Counted from the stretch's first letter, positions 52,420 through 62,185 are shown. The stretch: 64,000 nucleotides of DNA from CAVSWT01 sp963782985 (GCA_963782985.1 CAWALU010000007.1:1-64000), one strand, 5' to 3'. The notes: generated from the sequence alone by a model not told the origin. Made by a program: numbers and translations.

Positions 52420-53580
52420 TTAAGATGAGATAGAAGTTTTAGCCCCCATTTGAATAACGGAGTAGCCGTACTTTGTGCGGATGGTATTTATGGCGTCGAT
52501 TATTTTCCCCCGCTTTATAAAAATATCATCGAATAAAAACTGCTGCGATGAGCTTTCCATAAAATTTGTTACCTTTATTCCTATTAGTCTAACTGCCACG
52601 CGCCTTGTATAAGATTTTTCAAATAAATTTTTAACAATATTATATATGATTATCGGGTCATCCGAATGCTTTATGGTTTTTGCTTTTGTTAATGTTTTAA
52701 AATCAGAGTAGCGAAGCTTTAAAGTGATAGTTGATGATATCCAATTATTTTCTTTTAATGATTGAGAAAGTTTAGCGGAAAGATCAAATAAAGTCTCCTC
52801 AATTTTTTTTATAGAAAGGATATCATTCAAAAAAGTTGTTTCGTGTGAAATACTTTTCTGTTCTCTTTCAACCGTTAGATATTCAGGTCCCCCGCCGTTA
52901 GCTTTATTCCAAAGATCAATACCATGTTTTCCAAAAGCGGCGGCAAAATAATCCTGCGGAAGATTTGTAATATCTCTAATAAAATAGATCCCTTTTTGGT
53001 TAAGCTCTTTTAAAGTTACTTTTCCCACGCCGGGAATAACCTGCACCGAAAGATAGGCAAGAAATTTCTTCTCTCCGCCAGGGCTGATATAAGTAATTCC
53101 GTTTGGTTTTTTATAATCGGAAGCGATCTTTGAAGTAACTTTATTTCCCGATATTCCGATAGAACAGGGGAGATGAAGTTTCTTATTAATTTCCCGCTGA
53201 AGTTTTGACGCGAGAGAAGGATAACTTCCGTAAAGATGAGAGCATCCTGTAAAGTCGATATAAAACTCATCTATAGAAGCTTGCTCAATAACCGGCGCGT
53301 AATTAGTTAAAATATTTTTTACCGCTTTTGAGTAACGCACATACTCATCGTAATGACCGTGAAGATATATGCCATGGGGACAAAGTTTGTAAGCCGTTCT
53401 TATCGGCATAGCGGAATGGAGTCCGAACTTTCTTGCTTCGTAAGAACAAGCCGCCACAACGCCTCTACCGCCGTGCGGATCGCCCCCTACAATTACCGGT
53501 TTTCCTTCCAGCTTAGGATTTAAAACTCTTTCCACGGATACAAAAAACGCGTCCATATCAAGATGAAAAATAGTTCTCAT
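52420..53580 (-). CDS. dinB: DNA polymerase IV (Y-family)
   Basis: The 386-residue lesion-bypass polymerase begins MRTIFHLDMDAFFVSVERVL and shows SYEARKFGLHSAMPIR. The catalytic SIDEFYIDFTGC lies at about 103-114, then IGISGNKVTSKIASDYKKPN. A clamp-binding QQFLF motif lies near 345-350. It is coupled to the DUF72 gene by a 4-nt overlap. It belongs to a cassette with a split DnaE2-like polymerase 1 kb upstream. A defective relic of its 3' end is found near 50.8 kb. Confidence 0.95.
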   Translation of the reverse strand: MRTIFHLDMDAFFVSVERVLNPKLEGKPVIVGGDPHGGRGVVAACSYEARKFGLHSAMPIRTAYKLCPHGIYLHGHYDEYVRYSKAVKNILTNYAPVIEQASIDEFYIDFTGCSHLYGSYPSLASKLQREINKKLHLPCSIGISGNKVTSKIASDYKKPNGITYISPGGEKKFLAYLSVQVIPGVGKVTLKELNQKGIYFIRDITNLPQDYFAAAFGKHGIDLWNKANGGGPEYLTVEREQKSISHETTFLNDILSIKKIEETLFDLSAKLSQSLKENNWISSTITLKLRYSDFKTLTKAKTIKHSDDPIIIYNIVKNLFEKSYTRRVAVRLIGIKVTNFMESSSQQFLFDDIFIKRGKIIDAINTIRTKYGYSVIQMGAKTSISS

Positions 53581-54461
53581 ACGGCGATCCGTATTAAATT
53601 TGGATAAGCTTTTAAAGTAGTATCGGGAATAATAATTTTTTTCTCCATCAGCAGATTCATTAATTGAAAAGCATTGGCAACCGCTCCGCCGCCGGGATGA
53701 TTGTTTGTAATTACAAAAGCTACTTTTGCTTTTTCAAGAATGGTTTTGATGCTATCGTTTATCTCAACTATTTCACCGGGCGAATAAAGATAATTGTATC
53801 TATCGCTTTGTTCCTGGTAAGATTGTTTTTTACCGAAATTATTTATCGATTTTTTCCACCCTTCCGCATTTCTTCCGTGCAGACGGACATAAGCTTTTCC
53901 ATTTATAACAATTGGTTTAAATGGTAAAGCTTCTCCAATTAACGGCTGATCAATTGTGGTGTAGGGGAGATCAATTTCTTCTAAAAAATCGACGGCATTT
54001 TTATTAAGCCATGATTTATGCCGCACTTCAATAAAGCAGATAAAATTTTGAAATACTTCTTTAAGCTCTCTAACATAATTTGCGTTGGGATCATTAAACA
54101 TAAAGGAGTAGGGAAATTGAATCAGTAGTCCCCCCAGCCGTTCTTCTTTGCTTAACAAATCCAAAGTATAATTAACCGCTTTTATTTTTTGCGGATCATA
54201 CTTTCTAACGTGAGTAAAATCTTTGTTGAGTTTTATTGTAAAGACAAAGTCATCAAGTTCTTCGGTTTTGCGCAGCCACGCGGCAATAACTTTATCCGAT
54301 ACATAAGCGTAATAAGTTGAATTCACTTCCACGCAGTTAAAGTAGTGGGAATAAAATTCCAGCCAATCAAAATTGCCGGATTGATTTTTAGGATAGAAAG
54401 AAGGAACCCAATCCTTATAAGACCATCCCGCCGTTCCGACGTATAATTTTTTGTTTGCCAT
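53577..54461 (-). CDS. DUF72 (YecE-like) protein
   Basis: The 294 residues match DUF72: YVGTAGWSYKDWVPSFYP near the start, then EFYSHYFNCVEVNSTYYA and IEVRHKSW, followed by AYVRLHGRNAEGWKK. The late VAFVITNNHPGGGAVANAFQL completes the set. The family adopts a TIM-barrel fold and is of unknown function. In this cassette it sits between the split polymerase and dinB, overlapping dinB by 4 nt, which makes a DNA-damage link worth testing. Confidence 0.85.
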   Translation of the reverse strand: MANKKLYVGTAGWSYKDWVPSFYPKNQSGNFDWLEFYSHYFNCVEVNSTYYAYVSDKVIAAWLRKTEELDDFVFTIKLNKDFTHVRKYDPQKIKAVNYTLDLLSKEERLGGLLIQFPYSFMFNDPNANYVRELKEVFQNFICFIEVRHKSWLNKNAVDFLEEIDLPYTTIDQPLIGEALPFKPIVINGKAYVRLHGRNAEGWKKSINNFGKKQSYQEQSDRYNYLYSPGEIVEINDSIKTILEKAKVAFVITNNHPGGGAVANAFQLMNLLMEKKIIIPDTTLKAYPNLIRIAV

Positions 54462-54539
54462 AATTATTTATGTAGATTTATTTCTCTGTCCTTCTGAACG
54501 AAATGGATCTCTCATTCCACAACTCCAATATTCCATCAC

Positions 54540-56183
54540 TCATTTATACAGCGCCGCTAATCTTAACGGCTCTCTTTTATAAAATTGAAAATTATTTATC
54601 CCAATTTGTTTAATCGTATCCCTTACTACTCCCAAAGAACGCTGACTTAAAAGATCAATCTTTACCAGACCGATATCTTCAATGCCGTGCATATCCGGCT
54701 GAGTAATTATTAAACCAAGCCCTTTGTTTGAGGCGAATTCCAGCGCCGTATAATCGGTAATGGGCTGCGGCGCAATTACAATTCCCCCGGGATGAATGCT
54801 TAAGTGCCGCGGAAAGCCAGCCAGCCGAGCCGCTATTTTTACTATTGATTTCCACGGCTCCATATCCAGCTTAAGATTTTTTGCTTCCGGAAAAAGTTTA
54901 GGAATATCGGGAAGCTTTGCCGCGTTGGTACCGGGAATAAATTTGCTAACTTTCGAAATTTCCCGATCCGAAAAACCGAATGCCTTTGCGGTTTCTCTAA
55001 AAGCCGAGCGCGCTTTGAATGTAACATGTGTGGAGATAAACGCAACATGCTCGTATCCGTATTTATCAAAAACATAACGGACAATCTCATCCCGTTCCTT
55101 CCAGCTAAAATCAATATCAATATCGGGGGGAGACTTTCGGCTCTTGTTCAAAAATCTTTCAAAAAAAAGATTATGTTTTATCGGATCAATCTCAGTAAAT
55201 CCCAGGCAGTAGGAAACAATACTGTTAGCAGCAGAGCCGCGCCCTATAGTCATCATCCGCCGCCGCTTCGCCTCTTTTAAAATATCCCACACCACTAAAA
55301 AGTAATCTGATAAAAAAAGTTCGTCAATTACACGAAGTTCCATCGTCAATCGCTCTTCGGCTGCGGAAGAAATAATTTTATAACGCTGCCGCAAACCTTC
55401 ATAAGCAAGTTCATGAAGAAATATGAATGAATTTTGAGAAGAAGGAAATACCGGATATTTATATTGATTTAATTTCAGATCGACATCGCAGCTTTGAACA
55501 ATGTGCTCAACATTCTCTAAAGCTTCGGGGAGATTTCGCCACAACTTTTTTAATTGGTTGGGATCTTTAAAATAAAATTCTTCATCGGCTAGATTGGAAT
55601 GATCCACATTCTCAATAGTCTGCCGGTGTTTAATTGCCGTAACCGTTTTATGAATTATAAAATCTTCTTTTTTCAAAAAGTAGATAGGATTTGACGCGAT
55701 AAATTTTATTCTTTTCGATAAACAATATTCATACAAATAACGGGTTTTTCTTTTCTCTTTTTCGGCTGAAATTAATTCCGCAAAAATGTTTTGCTTATTT
55801 GGAATTTTATCAAGCAGCTCCAGCGAATGAGTAATGATAAACAGATCCGGAAAATCATTTTGCAGAAGATCCACTAAAGAGAAATTTTCTTTAAGCCGGC
55901 GGGTCGTAATTATTTTGCAGAGATCGGAATAACCTTTAAGATTTTTCGCAATAAAAAGCGCGTATATTTTTTTATCGGAAGGATCATCAATGTAAGCGCC
56001 CAGTAAAGGTTTAATATTTTTTTCGGATGCTTTTTTATAGAAGTTTATTAGTCCGTGCATTCCGTTGGTATCGGTTAAAGCAATTGCCGGAAGCCCGTAC
56101 GCGATTGCCGTATCAATCAACTGTTCGGGGGGAATTGTCCCTTCTAAAAATGAATATGATGAATGAACGTGAAGCGGAATCAT
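54540..56183 (-). CDS. DnaE2-like DNA polymerase III alpha, N-terminal half (PHP and palm)
   Basis: This 547-residue protein is the front half of a C-family polymerase. It has a PHP domain (HVHSSYS with H5 and H7; ALTDTNGMHG) and then a linker. The palm contains MTIGRGSAANSIVSYCLGF, PDIDIDF (catalytic D354 and D356) and VKIDLLSQRSLG (D510). The sequence stops about 37 residues after D510, exactly before the finger region. Those missing parts are encoded by the gene that precedes it in transcription order. Its ATG overlaps that gene's stop (ATGA), so the two are translationally coupled. The sequence type is nearest the error-prone DnaE2 group. Confidence 0.88.
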   Translation of the reverse strand: MIPLHVHSSYSFLEGTIPPEQLIDTAIAYGLPAIALTDTNGMHGLINFYKKASEKNIKPLLGAYIDDPSDKKIYALFIAKNLKGYSDLCKIITTRRLKENFSLVDLLQNDFPDLFIITHSLELLDKIPNKQNIFAELISAEKEKRKTRYLYEYCLSKRIKFIASNPIYFLKKEDFIIHKTVTAIKHRQTIENVDHSNLADEEFYFKDPNQLKKLWRNLPEALENVEHIVQSCDVDLKLNQYKYPVFPSSQNSFIFLHELAYEGLRQRYKIISSAAEERLTMELRVIDELFLSDYFLVVWDILKEAKRRRMMTIGRGSAANSIVSYCLGFTEIDPIKHNLFFERFLNKSRKSPPDIDIDFSWKERDEIVRYVFDKYGYEHVAFISTHVTFKARSAFRETAKAFGFSDREISKVSKFIPGTNAAKLPDIPKLFPEAKNLKLDMEPWKSIVKIAARLAGFPRHLSIHPGGIVIAPQPITDYTALEFASNKGLGLIITQPDMHGIEDIGLVKIDLLSQRSLGVVRDTIKQIGINNFQFYKREPLRLAALYK

Positions 56184-57835
56184 GCGACGTACGCCTTTCT
56201 TAATCTTTCCATATCAACTGAGTTCATCGAATAAAAATCTTCTTCGCGCAAACCTTCGTCATCCGGCTTGTAAACGTAGTCGTAACTATCCTGCTGAAGC
56301 TTTGCTTTAACTGAACTTTCCGCCAGCAGTTGAAGATCGCTGGCAATAATATTGTCGTCATCAACTTTGCCGTAAATTATGTAAGGACCCATAGAGAGAG
56401 TTTTTTCGGCAACGCGGGAATAAACATTCGGAAATATTACCACTTCAAAAGTGCCGGTTAAATCTTCCAGCGAAAGGAATTTCATAACATCTCCTTTTTT
56501 TGTGCTGATTCTTTTGGAGGTCATGTACCAGCCGATCATCTTAACTTTTCTGCCGCGGGATTTATGCATCGATTCAGCTTTAATAATATTCGGCTGCGAA
56601 ATAAAATCGGAATAAAAATCGAGCGGATGTTTTGTAACCATATAATCGAAGCTTTCAAATTCCGCAATACATTTCTCTTCTAACGAAAAATCTTTATCTG
56701 TTTTTACCTGTTCAATAAGTTCGAACGATTCATTCATAAAAAGAGAGGTAAAACTGTCGTTCAGCAGTTTCATTTTATGAATGTAAATATCAAGCATTCT
56801 AAATAAAGTGGGGCGCGTTTCTTTAAAGCAATCCATCGCTCCGCATTTTATTAATAGAATTGTTTCTTCATAACCGGTTTTTGTACGCACCAGAAAATCG
56901 GGTAAAGATTTAAACGCGCCGTTGGTTTTTCTTTCCTCAATAATTTTTTCAGCGGAAGCGCGGGGGAAATGTTTGATTGCCATAAATCCGATTTGTAAAA
57001 TTTTACCGCTGCCGGCGTATTCGTATTCGCTGTTGTTAACGGAGGGAAGTTTTACTTTTAAACCGAGCCGTTTTGCTTCCTGGGTGTAAACTGCGGGGGA
57101 ATAAAATCCACCCTGGTTGGAAAGAACCGCCGCCATAAACTCCGCCGGATAATGAACTTTTAAAAACGCCACTTGAAAAGAGAGGAGCGCGAATGAGGCG
57201 CTATGCGCTTTGCAGAATGAATAGCCGGCAAACGATTCCACCTGACGCCAAAGTTCTTTAGAAATTTTTTCGGAAAAACCTTTCGCCGCGCATGACTCAT
57301 AAAACTTTTTGGTTATTGCCTGCATTGCCGCATGCGAGCGCATTTTGCCGGACATGGCGCGCCGCAGCAAATCCGCTTCTTCCAATGTTAGTCCCACAAT
57401 GTAATGCACTACTCTAATTACATCTTCCTGGTAAACCATTACTCCGTAAGTTTCGCCAAGCAGAGTTTTCATTTGCGGAAGAAGATATTTTCTTTTGGAA
57501 GGATTATGATGGCGCAGAATAAACTCCTGCATCATCCCGCTTTCAGCCACACCGGGACGAATAACCGAACTTGCCGCCGTAAGCATTTCAAAAGTTTCTA
57601 CCTGTAATTTTTTTAAGAGCGAGCGCATAGCGGGAGATTCAATATAAAAACAGCCGATGGTTTTTCCTTCGCGGATAATTTTTTTGGTTGGTTCATCATT
57701 AAACAGCAGCTCATAATCATAAATATCAAAAGGAATTTCGGCAGTATTTCGGGGAATGAAAGGATAAAGCGATGCGATTACTTTGGAAGAGTTGGGGAGC
57801 GAATAATTATTCAAATTTAAAAAGCGCGAATTCAT
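56180..57835 (-). CDS. DnaE2-like DNA polymerase III alpha, C-terminal half (fingers and OB fold)
   Basis: The 551-residue protein begins with about 35 residues unlike known polymerase sequence. It then continues exactly where the other half ends: EGKTIGCFYIESPAMRSLL (about 57-74), ADLLRRAMSGKM, then FAGYSFCKAHSASFALLSFQ and GFYSPAVYTQEAKRLG. An OB-fold domain (VKMIGWYMTSKRISTKKGD) lies near 440-520. It has fingers, helix-hairpin and OB parts but none of the catalytic aspartates. It is transcribed first, so the polymerase is split and its halves are in swapped order. There is no Shine-Dalgarno before the ATG. A palindrome lies 21 nt upstream. Confidence 0.88.
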   Translation of the reverse strand: MNSRFLNLNNYSLPNSSKVIASLYPFIPRNTAEIPFDIYDYELLFNDEPTKKIIREGKTIGCFYIESPAMRSLLKKLQVETFEMLTAASSVIRPGVAESGMMQEFILRHHNPSKRKYLLPQMKTLLGETYGVMVYQEDVIRVVHYIVGLTLEEADLLRRAMSGKMRSHAAMQAITKKFYESCAAKGFSEKISKELWRQVESFAGYSFCKAHSASFALLSFQVAFLKVHYPAEFMAAVLSNQGGFYSPAVYTQEAKRLGLKVKLPSVNNSEYEYAGSGKILQIGFMAIKHFPRASAEKIIEERKTNGAFKSLPDFLVRTKTGYEETILLIKCGAMDCFKETRPTLFRMLDIYIHKMKLLNDSFTSLFMNESFELIEQVKTDKDFSLEEKCIAEFESFDYMVTKHPLDFYSDFISQPNIIKAESMHKSRGRKVKMIGWYMTSKRISTKKGDVMKFLSLEDLTGTFEVVIFPNVYSRVAEKTLSMGPYIIYGKVDDDNIIASDLQLLAESSVKAKLQQDSYDYVYKPDDEGLREEDFYSMNSVDMERLRKAYVA

Positions 57836-57855
57836 AACAAAAAATCAATAAATAA

Positions 57856-57875
57856 TAGTGAACATTTGGACACTA
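57856..57875. promoter_or_regulatory. LexA-like palindrome before the split-polymerase cassette
   Basis: The minus-strand reading TAGTGTCCAAATGTTCACTA is an imperfect 20-nt palindrome with perfect TAGTG/CACTA ends. It lies 21-40 nt before the first cassette gene, where a repressor could block transcription. It partly resembles GAAC-N4-GTTC damage boxes, with two mismatches in one half. The binding protein is unknown. Confidence 0.45.
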
Positions 57876-58027
57876 TATTTATGATTTCCTTTTATGAAAA
57901 TCAAGAGGGACAAATAAAAAAAAGTAATCGCGCTATAGGATCAGCGGAACTGGATATAGTTTAATGCGGTCGCAAGGGAGGTCAATAAGCTAAATGCAAA
58001 TAGAGTATTCACAGCTTGTAAAAATAT

Positions 58028-58058
58028 AAACTTACCCCGATTGTATCGGGGTAAGTTT
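58028..58058 (-). terminator. Intrinsic terminator of the beta-propeller gene
   Basis: A 14-bp perfect stem (AAACTTACCCCGAT) with a 3-nt loop lies 18 nt after the stop at 58077 and is followed on the minus strand by ATATTTTT. Confidence 0.9.
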
Positions 58059-58076
58059 GTTAAAGTAAAAAAACTA

Positions 58077-60986
58077 TTACTTCAATATTAACATCTTCTT
58101 TGTAATGCTAAAATTATCGCCCGATAATTTATAATAATAAACGCCGCTTGAAATTCCAGCAGCGTTAAAATCTACTTCATAATTTCCGGGAGCTTTTTCT
58201 TCATTTACAAGAGATGCAATTTCAGTTCCCAAAACATCATAAACTTTTAATTGCACCGGCAAAGAATATTTTGCCGCAATACCCGGAACCGAATATTTAA
58301 TTTTTGTAGAAGGGTTAAATGGATTGGGATAATTTTGCTCTAAAGTATATTTATTTGGAAGCGATGAATTTGTTATTTCCACAATCTTGCTGTATTCAAA
58401 TCTACCGTTATTATCAATCTGCTTTAACCTATATAAATTTTTTCCGTAATTATTTGATTCATCAATATAAAAATATTTTTTTGTAGAACTGCTGTTTACT
58501 GCGCCGCTAATAAAAGCAAGCTTCTTCCACTGTGCATTACTTTCCGATCTTTCAACTTCAAATCCGAAATTGTTTAATTCAGTAGCCGTTTCCCAATCAA
58601 GCCTAACTTTTCCATTTTCAATTTTAGCTGCAAAAGTTGTAAGTTCAACCGGGAGTGGAGTAGAATTCATCCAGGCGCTTCTGCCGTGCGTAAATGCAAA
58701 AAGTTTACTTGTGCCAGATTGAAGAACCAACTCATCCACAGGAACGTAAGATGCCATTCCTGAATTAAATTCTGACCAGCTCCCTCCTCTATCTAACGAA
58801 GTGTAAACGCCAGTCTCTGTTCCAATATATAATATACTTTCATTAGTAGGATCAATTACAAGCGAATGCACCGGAACGTCGGGAAGATTACTTGAAATAT
58901 CAGCCCAGCTTGTTCCTTGATTGCTGGAATAATATACATGTTTGCCTACATTGGAATTATTAAAACCGGAATAGCAGGCGTATAATTTATTCTTATCATT
59001 CTGATCAACAACAATCCTTCTAACGTAAGCGTTGTTATTTCCGGCCGGCGTTATTTCAGTCCATGTATCTAAACCAGCAGTAGGATCCAAACTTGTACAT
59101 TTAAATATTTTACCGCCTGTTGTTCCCGCAAAGCCTAGATAATCAGCGCTTGAATTAACCACAGTAACAGCGCTAACTTTTTGCCCTGTTATTAATACAT
59201 CACTAGATTGGAACCAATTAGCTGCTTTGTCATCAGTAATCCAAACCTTATTGCTTCCCGCAATTAACACATTTGAATTTTCAGGATTCAAGGAAAATGG
59301 AGCGATAAAAAGTGAATTAGAGTTGTTGTTAGCGTCAGTTAAACCAGATATTGATTCATTCCAATTAACTCCGCCGTTAGTAGTTTTAGAAATATCTAAA
59401 TAAACATACTCTTCATAAGAAATATCAGAATTGGATTGATCTTGCGCAGCATAGCCGCCATCTCCTCCGTATGTTTGATCCCAACTAGTTCCGGATGTAA
59501 ATTGTAAATGACCGTTATCCTGAGTTCCACCCGAAAATATGGTTCCCGTCGGGAAAATAGATCCGCCGTAGAATTGCGTTATTTCCAATCCATTATTTAA
59601 AGCATCCCATGAAGATCCGCTGTTAGTGGTTTTATATATACCACCATCATTTCCATTAAAAATTATTGCAGGATTATTCGGGTCAAATACTAATGCATGA
59701 TGGTCTGCGTGAACAACCGGCGTTCCATAATATGGATGCCAATATGTTAATTGACTCCAGGCAGTTCCGCCGTTAGATGTTTTCATTAAGTCAACTCCTC
59801 CCACATAAATATTATTTCCATCGACTGCAATTGTATTGTCATACCAGCCCTGTGTTCCGAGATATGACCGATTGCCGGTTGAAGCTATTGCGGGTGGGTT
59901 TGTTATTTGGATCCAATCCATACCATTATTTATAGATTTATAAATTCCTTTTAAACCAAAATCGGGTGTGTTGTTATTTGTAGATTGAAAAGCAGCGTAA
60001 AGAATAGAACTATTTTGAATATCCTGCGTCATTTCTATTCTGGCGTAACCAGAGCTTGGCAGCCCTGAAGTAATTTTATTCCAGGTAGTTCCTCCATCTG
60101 TGGTTCTAAAAATACCGCCCGGCGCTGTGTCTACATTTGTAGCGAGAAGAATCTCAGTTGATGAGATTGCTATAACATCGCTCGGACGAAAATAATTTGT
60201 TGCAGCATCAATAGGACTTATTTTAGTCCAGCTTGTTCCACCATTTGCGCTTTTGAATAAACCGCCGTTTGTATAATAAGCTCCAACGCCGTGCTTATAA
60301 TTATAAGACCGCGTAGCGGCATAAATATTACCCGATGGATCAACATTCATAGCAACAACATTTCTAAAATTCTCCGGGTTCGCATTAGTGCTGGTAAGTA
60401 GAGTCCAGCTATCTCCAAAATTAGTGGATTTATAAATTCCTCCGCCGTAAACAGCGTCAGAATTGCCCCATCCTTCGCCGCTGCCTGCATAAACTGTATT
60501 TCCGCCCGCATAAACCATTGAGCCAATAGCTAGAGGATTTCCATTTTCAATTTTTGAAGACCATGAAGCGCCGCCTGTTGTTGATTTCCAAATTCCACCG
60601 GATACAGATCCGATTAAGATGTTACTTGAATTTGCAGGATCAATAATAATTGAACGAATTCTTCCCCCAATATTTCCTGGTCCCACTGCCTGCCATGAAT
60701 CTATTGCGTTAGATTTATTTAATGATAAATTACGTAGTTCATTTTTTGAGTACTCAATTGCTTTTTTTCTTGCTTCAAGTAAGTCCACATTCTTTCCTTG
60801 AATGGATAACATTTCATATCGGAATTGAGAGGCGGCGTATGGATTATCCTCATTACCCTGCGTACTTTCCTTGGGCAATTCAGATCTATCAAAATCAAAT
60901 GCTTTGCTTTTCTTCTCAACAATATGAAAACTATAAAAAACAAATGCGGTAATTAATGCAGCGGAAAAGTAAATTTTTTTCATCAT
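58077..60986 (-). CDS. T9SS-secreted sortilin/BNR-type beta-propeller protein
   Basis: The 969-residue exported protein has an N-terminal hydrophobic signal (about 1-20) and many BNR/sortilin-type repeats. Examples are GGIWKSTTGGASWSSKI, GGLFKSANGGTSWTKI and GGIYKTTNSGSSWDAL, together building one or two beta propellers (about 95-790). A fibronectin-like segment (PLPVELTTFAAKIENGKVRL) and a T9SS sorting domain (NYPNPFNPSTKIKYS to KKMLILK) end it. Such propellers occur in GH74-like glucanases and in binding proteins. I see no confident catalytic pair. Confidence 0.85.
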   Translation of the reverse strand: MMKKIYFSAALITAFVFYSFHIVEKKSKAFDFDRSELPKESTQGNEDNPYAASQFRYEMLSIQGKNVDLLEARKKAIEYSKNELRNLSLNKSNAIDSWQAVGPGNIGGRIRSIIIDPANSSNILIGSVSGGIWKSTTGGASWSSKIENGNPLAIGSMVYAGGNTVYAGSGEGWGNSDAVYGGGIYKSTNFGDSWTLLTSTNANPENFRNVVAMNVDPSGNIYAATRSYNYKHGVGAYYTNGGLFKSANGGTSWTKISPIDAATNYFRPSDVIAISSTEILLATNVDTAPGGIFRTTDGGTTWNKITSGLPSSGYARIEMTQDIQNSSILYAAFQSTNNNTPDFGLKGIYKSINNGMDWIQITNPPAIASTGNRSYLGTQGWYDNTIAVDGNNIYVGGVDLMKTSNGGTAWSQLTYWHPYYGTPVVHADHHALVFDPNNPAIIFNGNDGGIYKTTNSGSSWDALNNGLEITQFYGGSIFPTGTIFSGGTQDNGHLQFTSGTSWDQTYGGDGGYAAQDQSNSDISYEEYVYLDISKTTNGGVNWNESISGLTDANNNSNSLFIAPFSLNPENSNVLIAGSNKVWITDDKAANWFQSSDVLITGQKVSAVTVVNSSADYLGFAGTTGGKIFKCTSLDPTAGLDTWTEITPAGNNNAYVRRIVVDQNDKNKLYACYSGFNNSNVGKHVYYSSNQGTSWADISSNLPDVPVHSLVIDPTNESILYIGTETGVYTSLDRGGSWSEFNSGMASYVPVDELVLQSGTSKLFAFTHGRSAWMNSTPLPVELTTFAAKIENGKVRLDWETATELNNFGFEVERSESNAQWKKLAFISGAVNSSSTKKYFYIDESNNYGKNLYRLKQIDNNGRFEYSKIVEITNSSLPNKYTLEQNYPNPFNPSTKIKYSVPGIAAKYSLPVQLKVYDVLGTEIASLVNEEKAPGNYEVDFNAAGISSGVYYYKLSGDNFSITKKMLILK

Positions 60987-61261
60987 ACCTCCAATGTGAA
61001 ATGTAACAGATTAGATTTAACGCTTATCGCTTAGCTTGTGTGTTAATATTATTTTATTGGAAAATCTTTAAAAATAAAAAAGCTTTTTTAGGCTTAGGAA
61101 AGATTATTTTATTAGCTGTAAAAATTATCTTATGGATAATGATTAGCTGTCAAAGGTTTTTACGCTTTCAATCTAACTAATTGATTTTGAATCTGCAACA
61201 GTTCGGTAAATAATAGTTGGAAATAATTTTTGAAAATTTTATTAATGAAAGTTATTCTATC

Positions 61262-62185
61262 ATGGCAAAAAAAATAATTGTAACAGGAGCAACCGGTTTA
61301 ATAGGCAAAAGTCTTTGCGAAAAATTAATTTCTAATGGATATGAAATTACTATCTTCTCGCGAAGTAAATCTAAAGCCGAAAAAATTATTCCTAACGCCG
61401 CCGCTTATGTTGAATGGGATTATAAAAATATTAATTCATTTCAAAAAAATGTTGATGGTAAAGATGCTATAATTCACTTGTCCGGAGCAAATCTCGGCGC
61501 GAAACGTTGGACGGAAAATTATAAAAAGATAATTTATGAAAGCAGAATTATAAGTTCGCGTAATTTAGTGGAAGCAATAAAATATGCAGCTAACAAACCT
61601 AAAATTTTTATAAGCGCTTCAGCCGTTGGTTTTTATGGCGAGAAAGGCGATCAGTTGATTACTGAAGAAAGTTCTGCCGGCAATGATTTTTTATCAAAGA
61701 TTTGTTACGATTGGGAAGAAGCTGCAGCTTTATCCACAAAATATGGATGCAGACACTCGGCTGTTAGAACGGGAATTGTTCTTAGTCTTCAAGAAGGAAT
61801 GTTGAATAAAATGATAACGCCGTTTAAATTTTTTGTAGGCGGTCCGCTCGGCAATGGAAAACAATGGGTTCCCTGGATTCATTTAGTCGACCTGATAAAT
61901 TTATATATTTTCATTTTAGAAAATGAAATTCATGGCGCGGTAAACGCCGCTTCGCCTAATCCAGTAAGGATGAATAACTTTGCAGATGAGTTAGGAAATG
62001 TTTTAAACAGACCTTCATACTTTCGCGTTCCTAAGTTCGCCATAAAAATTGCGGCGGGAGAAATTGCAGATTTTATTTTAATGAGCCAAAGAGTAATTCC
62101 TAAAAAACTTAAAGAAGCAAATTTTAATTTTAATTTTGTTGATTTGAAAAATGCTTTAACGGATACCATCAAATATGAAAAATAA
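61262..62185 (+). CDS. TIGR01777 family NAD-dependent epimerase
   Basis: From ATG 61262 the 307-residue protein starts with the dinucleotide motif IIVTGATGLIGKSLCEKL. It shows the TIGR01777 signature blocks LSGANLGAKRWTENYKK, SRNLVEAI, ISASAVGFYGE and PWIHLVDLINLYIF. The family is an extended SDR of unclear substrate, sometimes linked to cell division (SulA-like epimerases). An upstream in-frame start at 61217 is weaker. Confidence 0.88.
   Translation: MAKKIIVTGATGLIGKSLCEKLISNGYEITIFSRSKSKAEKIIPNAAAYVEWDYKNINSFQKNVDGKDAIIHLSGANLGAKRWTENYKKIIYESRIISSRNLVEAIKYAANKPKIFISASAVGFYGEKGDQLITEESSAGNDFLSKICYDWEEAAALSTKYGCRHSAVRTGIVLSLQEGMLNKMITPFKFFVGGPLGNGKQWVPWIHLVDLINLYIFILENEIHGAVNAASPNPVRMNNFADELGNVLNRPSYFRVPKFAIKIAAGEIADFILMSQRVIPKKLKEANFNFNFVDLKNALTDTIKYEK

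Noticed and set aside
54540..57835. Interpretation of the two polymerase ORFs as one gene broken by a frameshift
   Set aside because: The C-terminal half precedes the N-terminal half in transcription order, so no indel can join them into one collinear polymerase.
61076..61089. AAAAAAGCTTTTTT palindrome as a terminator
   Set aside because: It is low-complexity and follows no gene end on either strand at a suitable distance.
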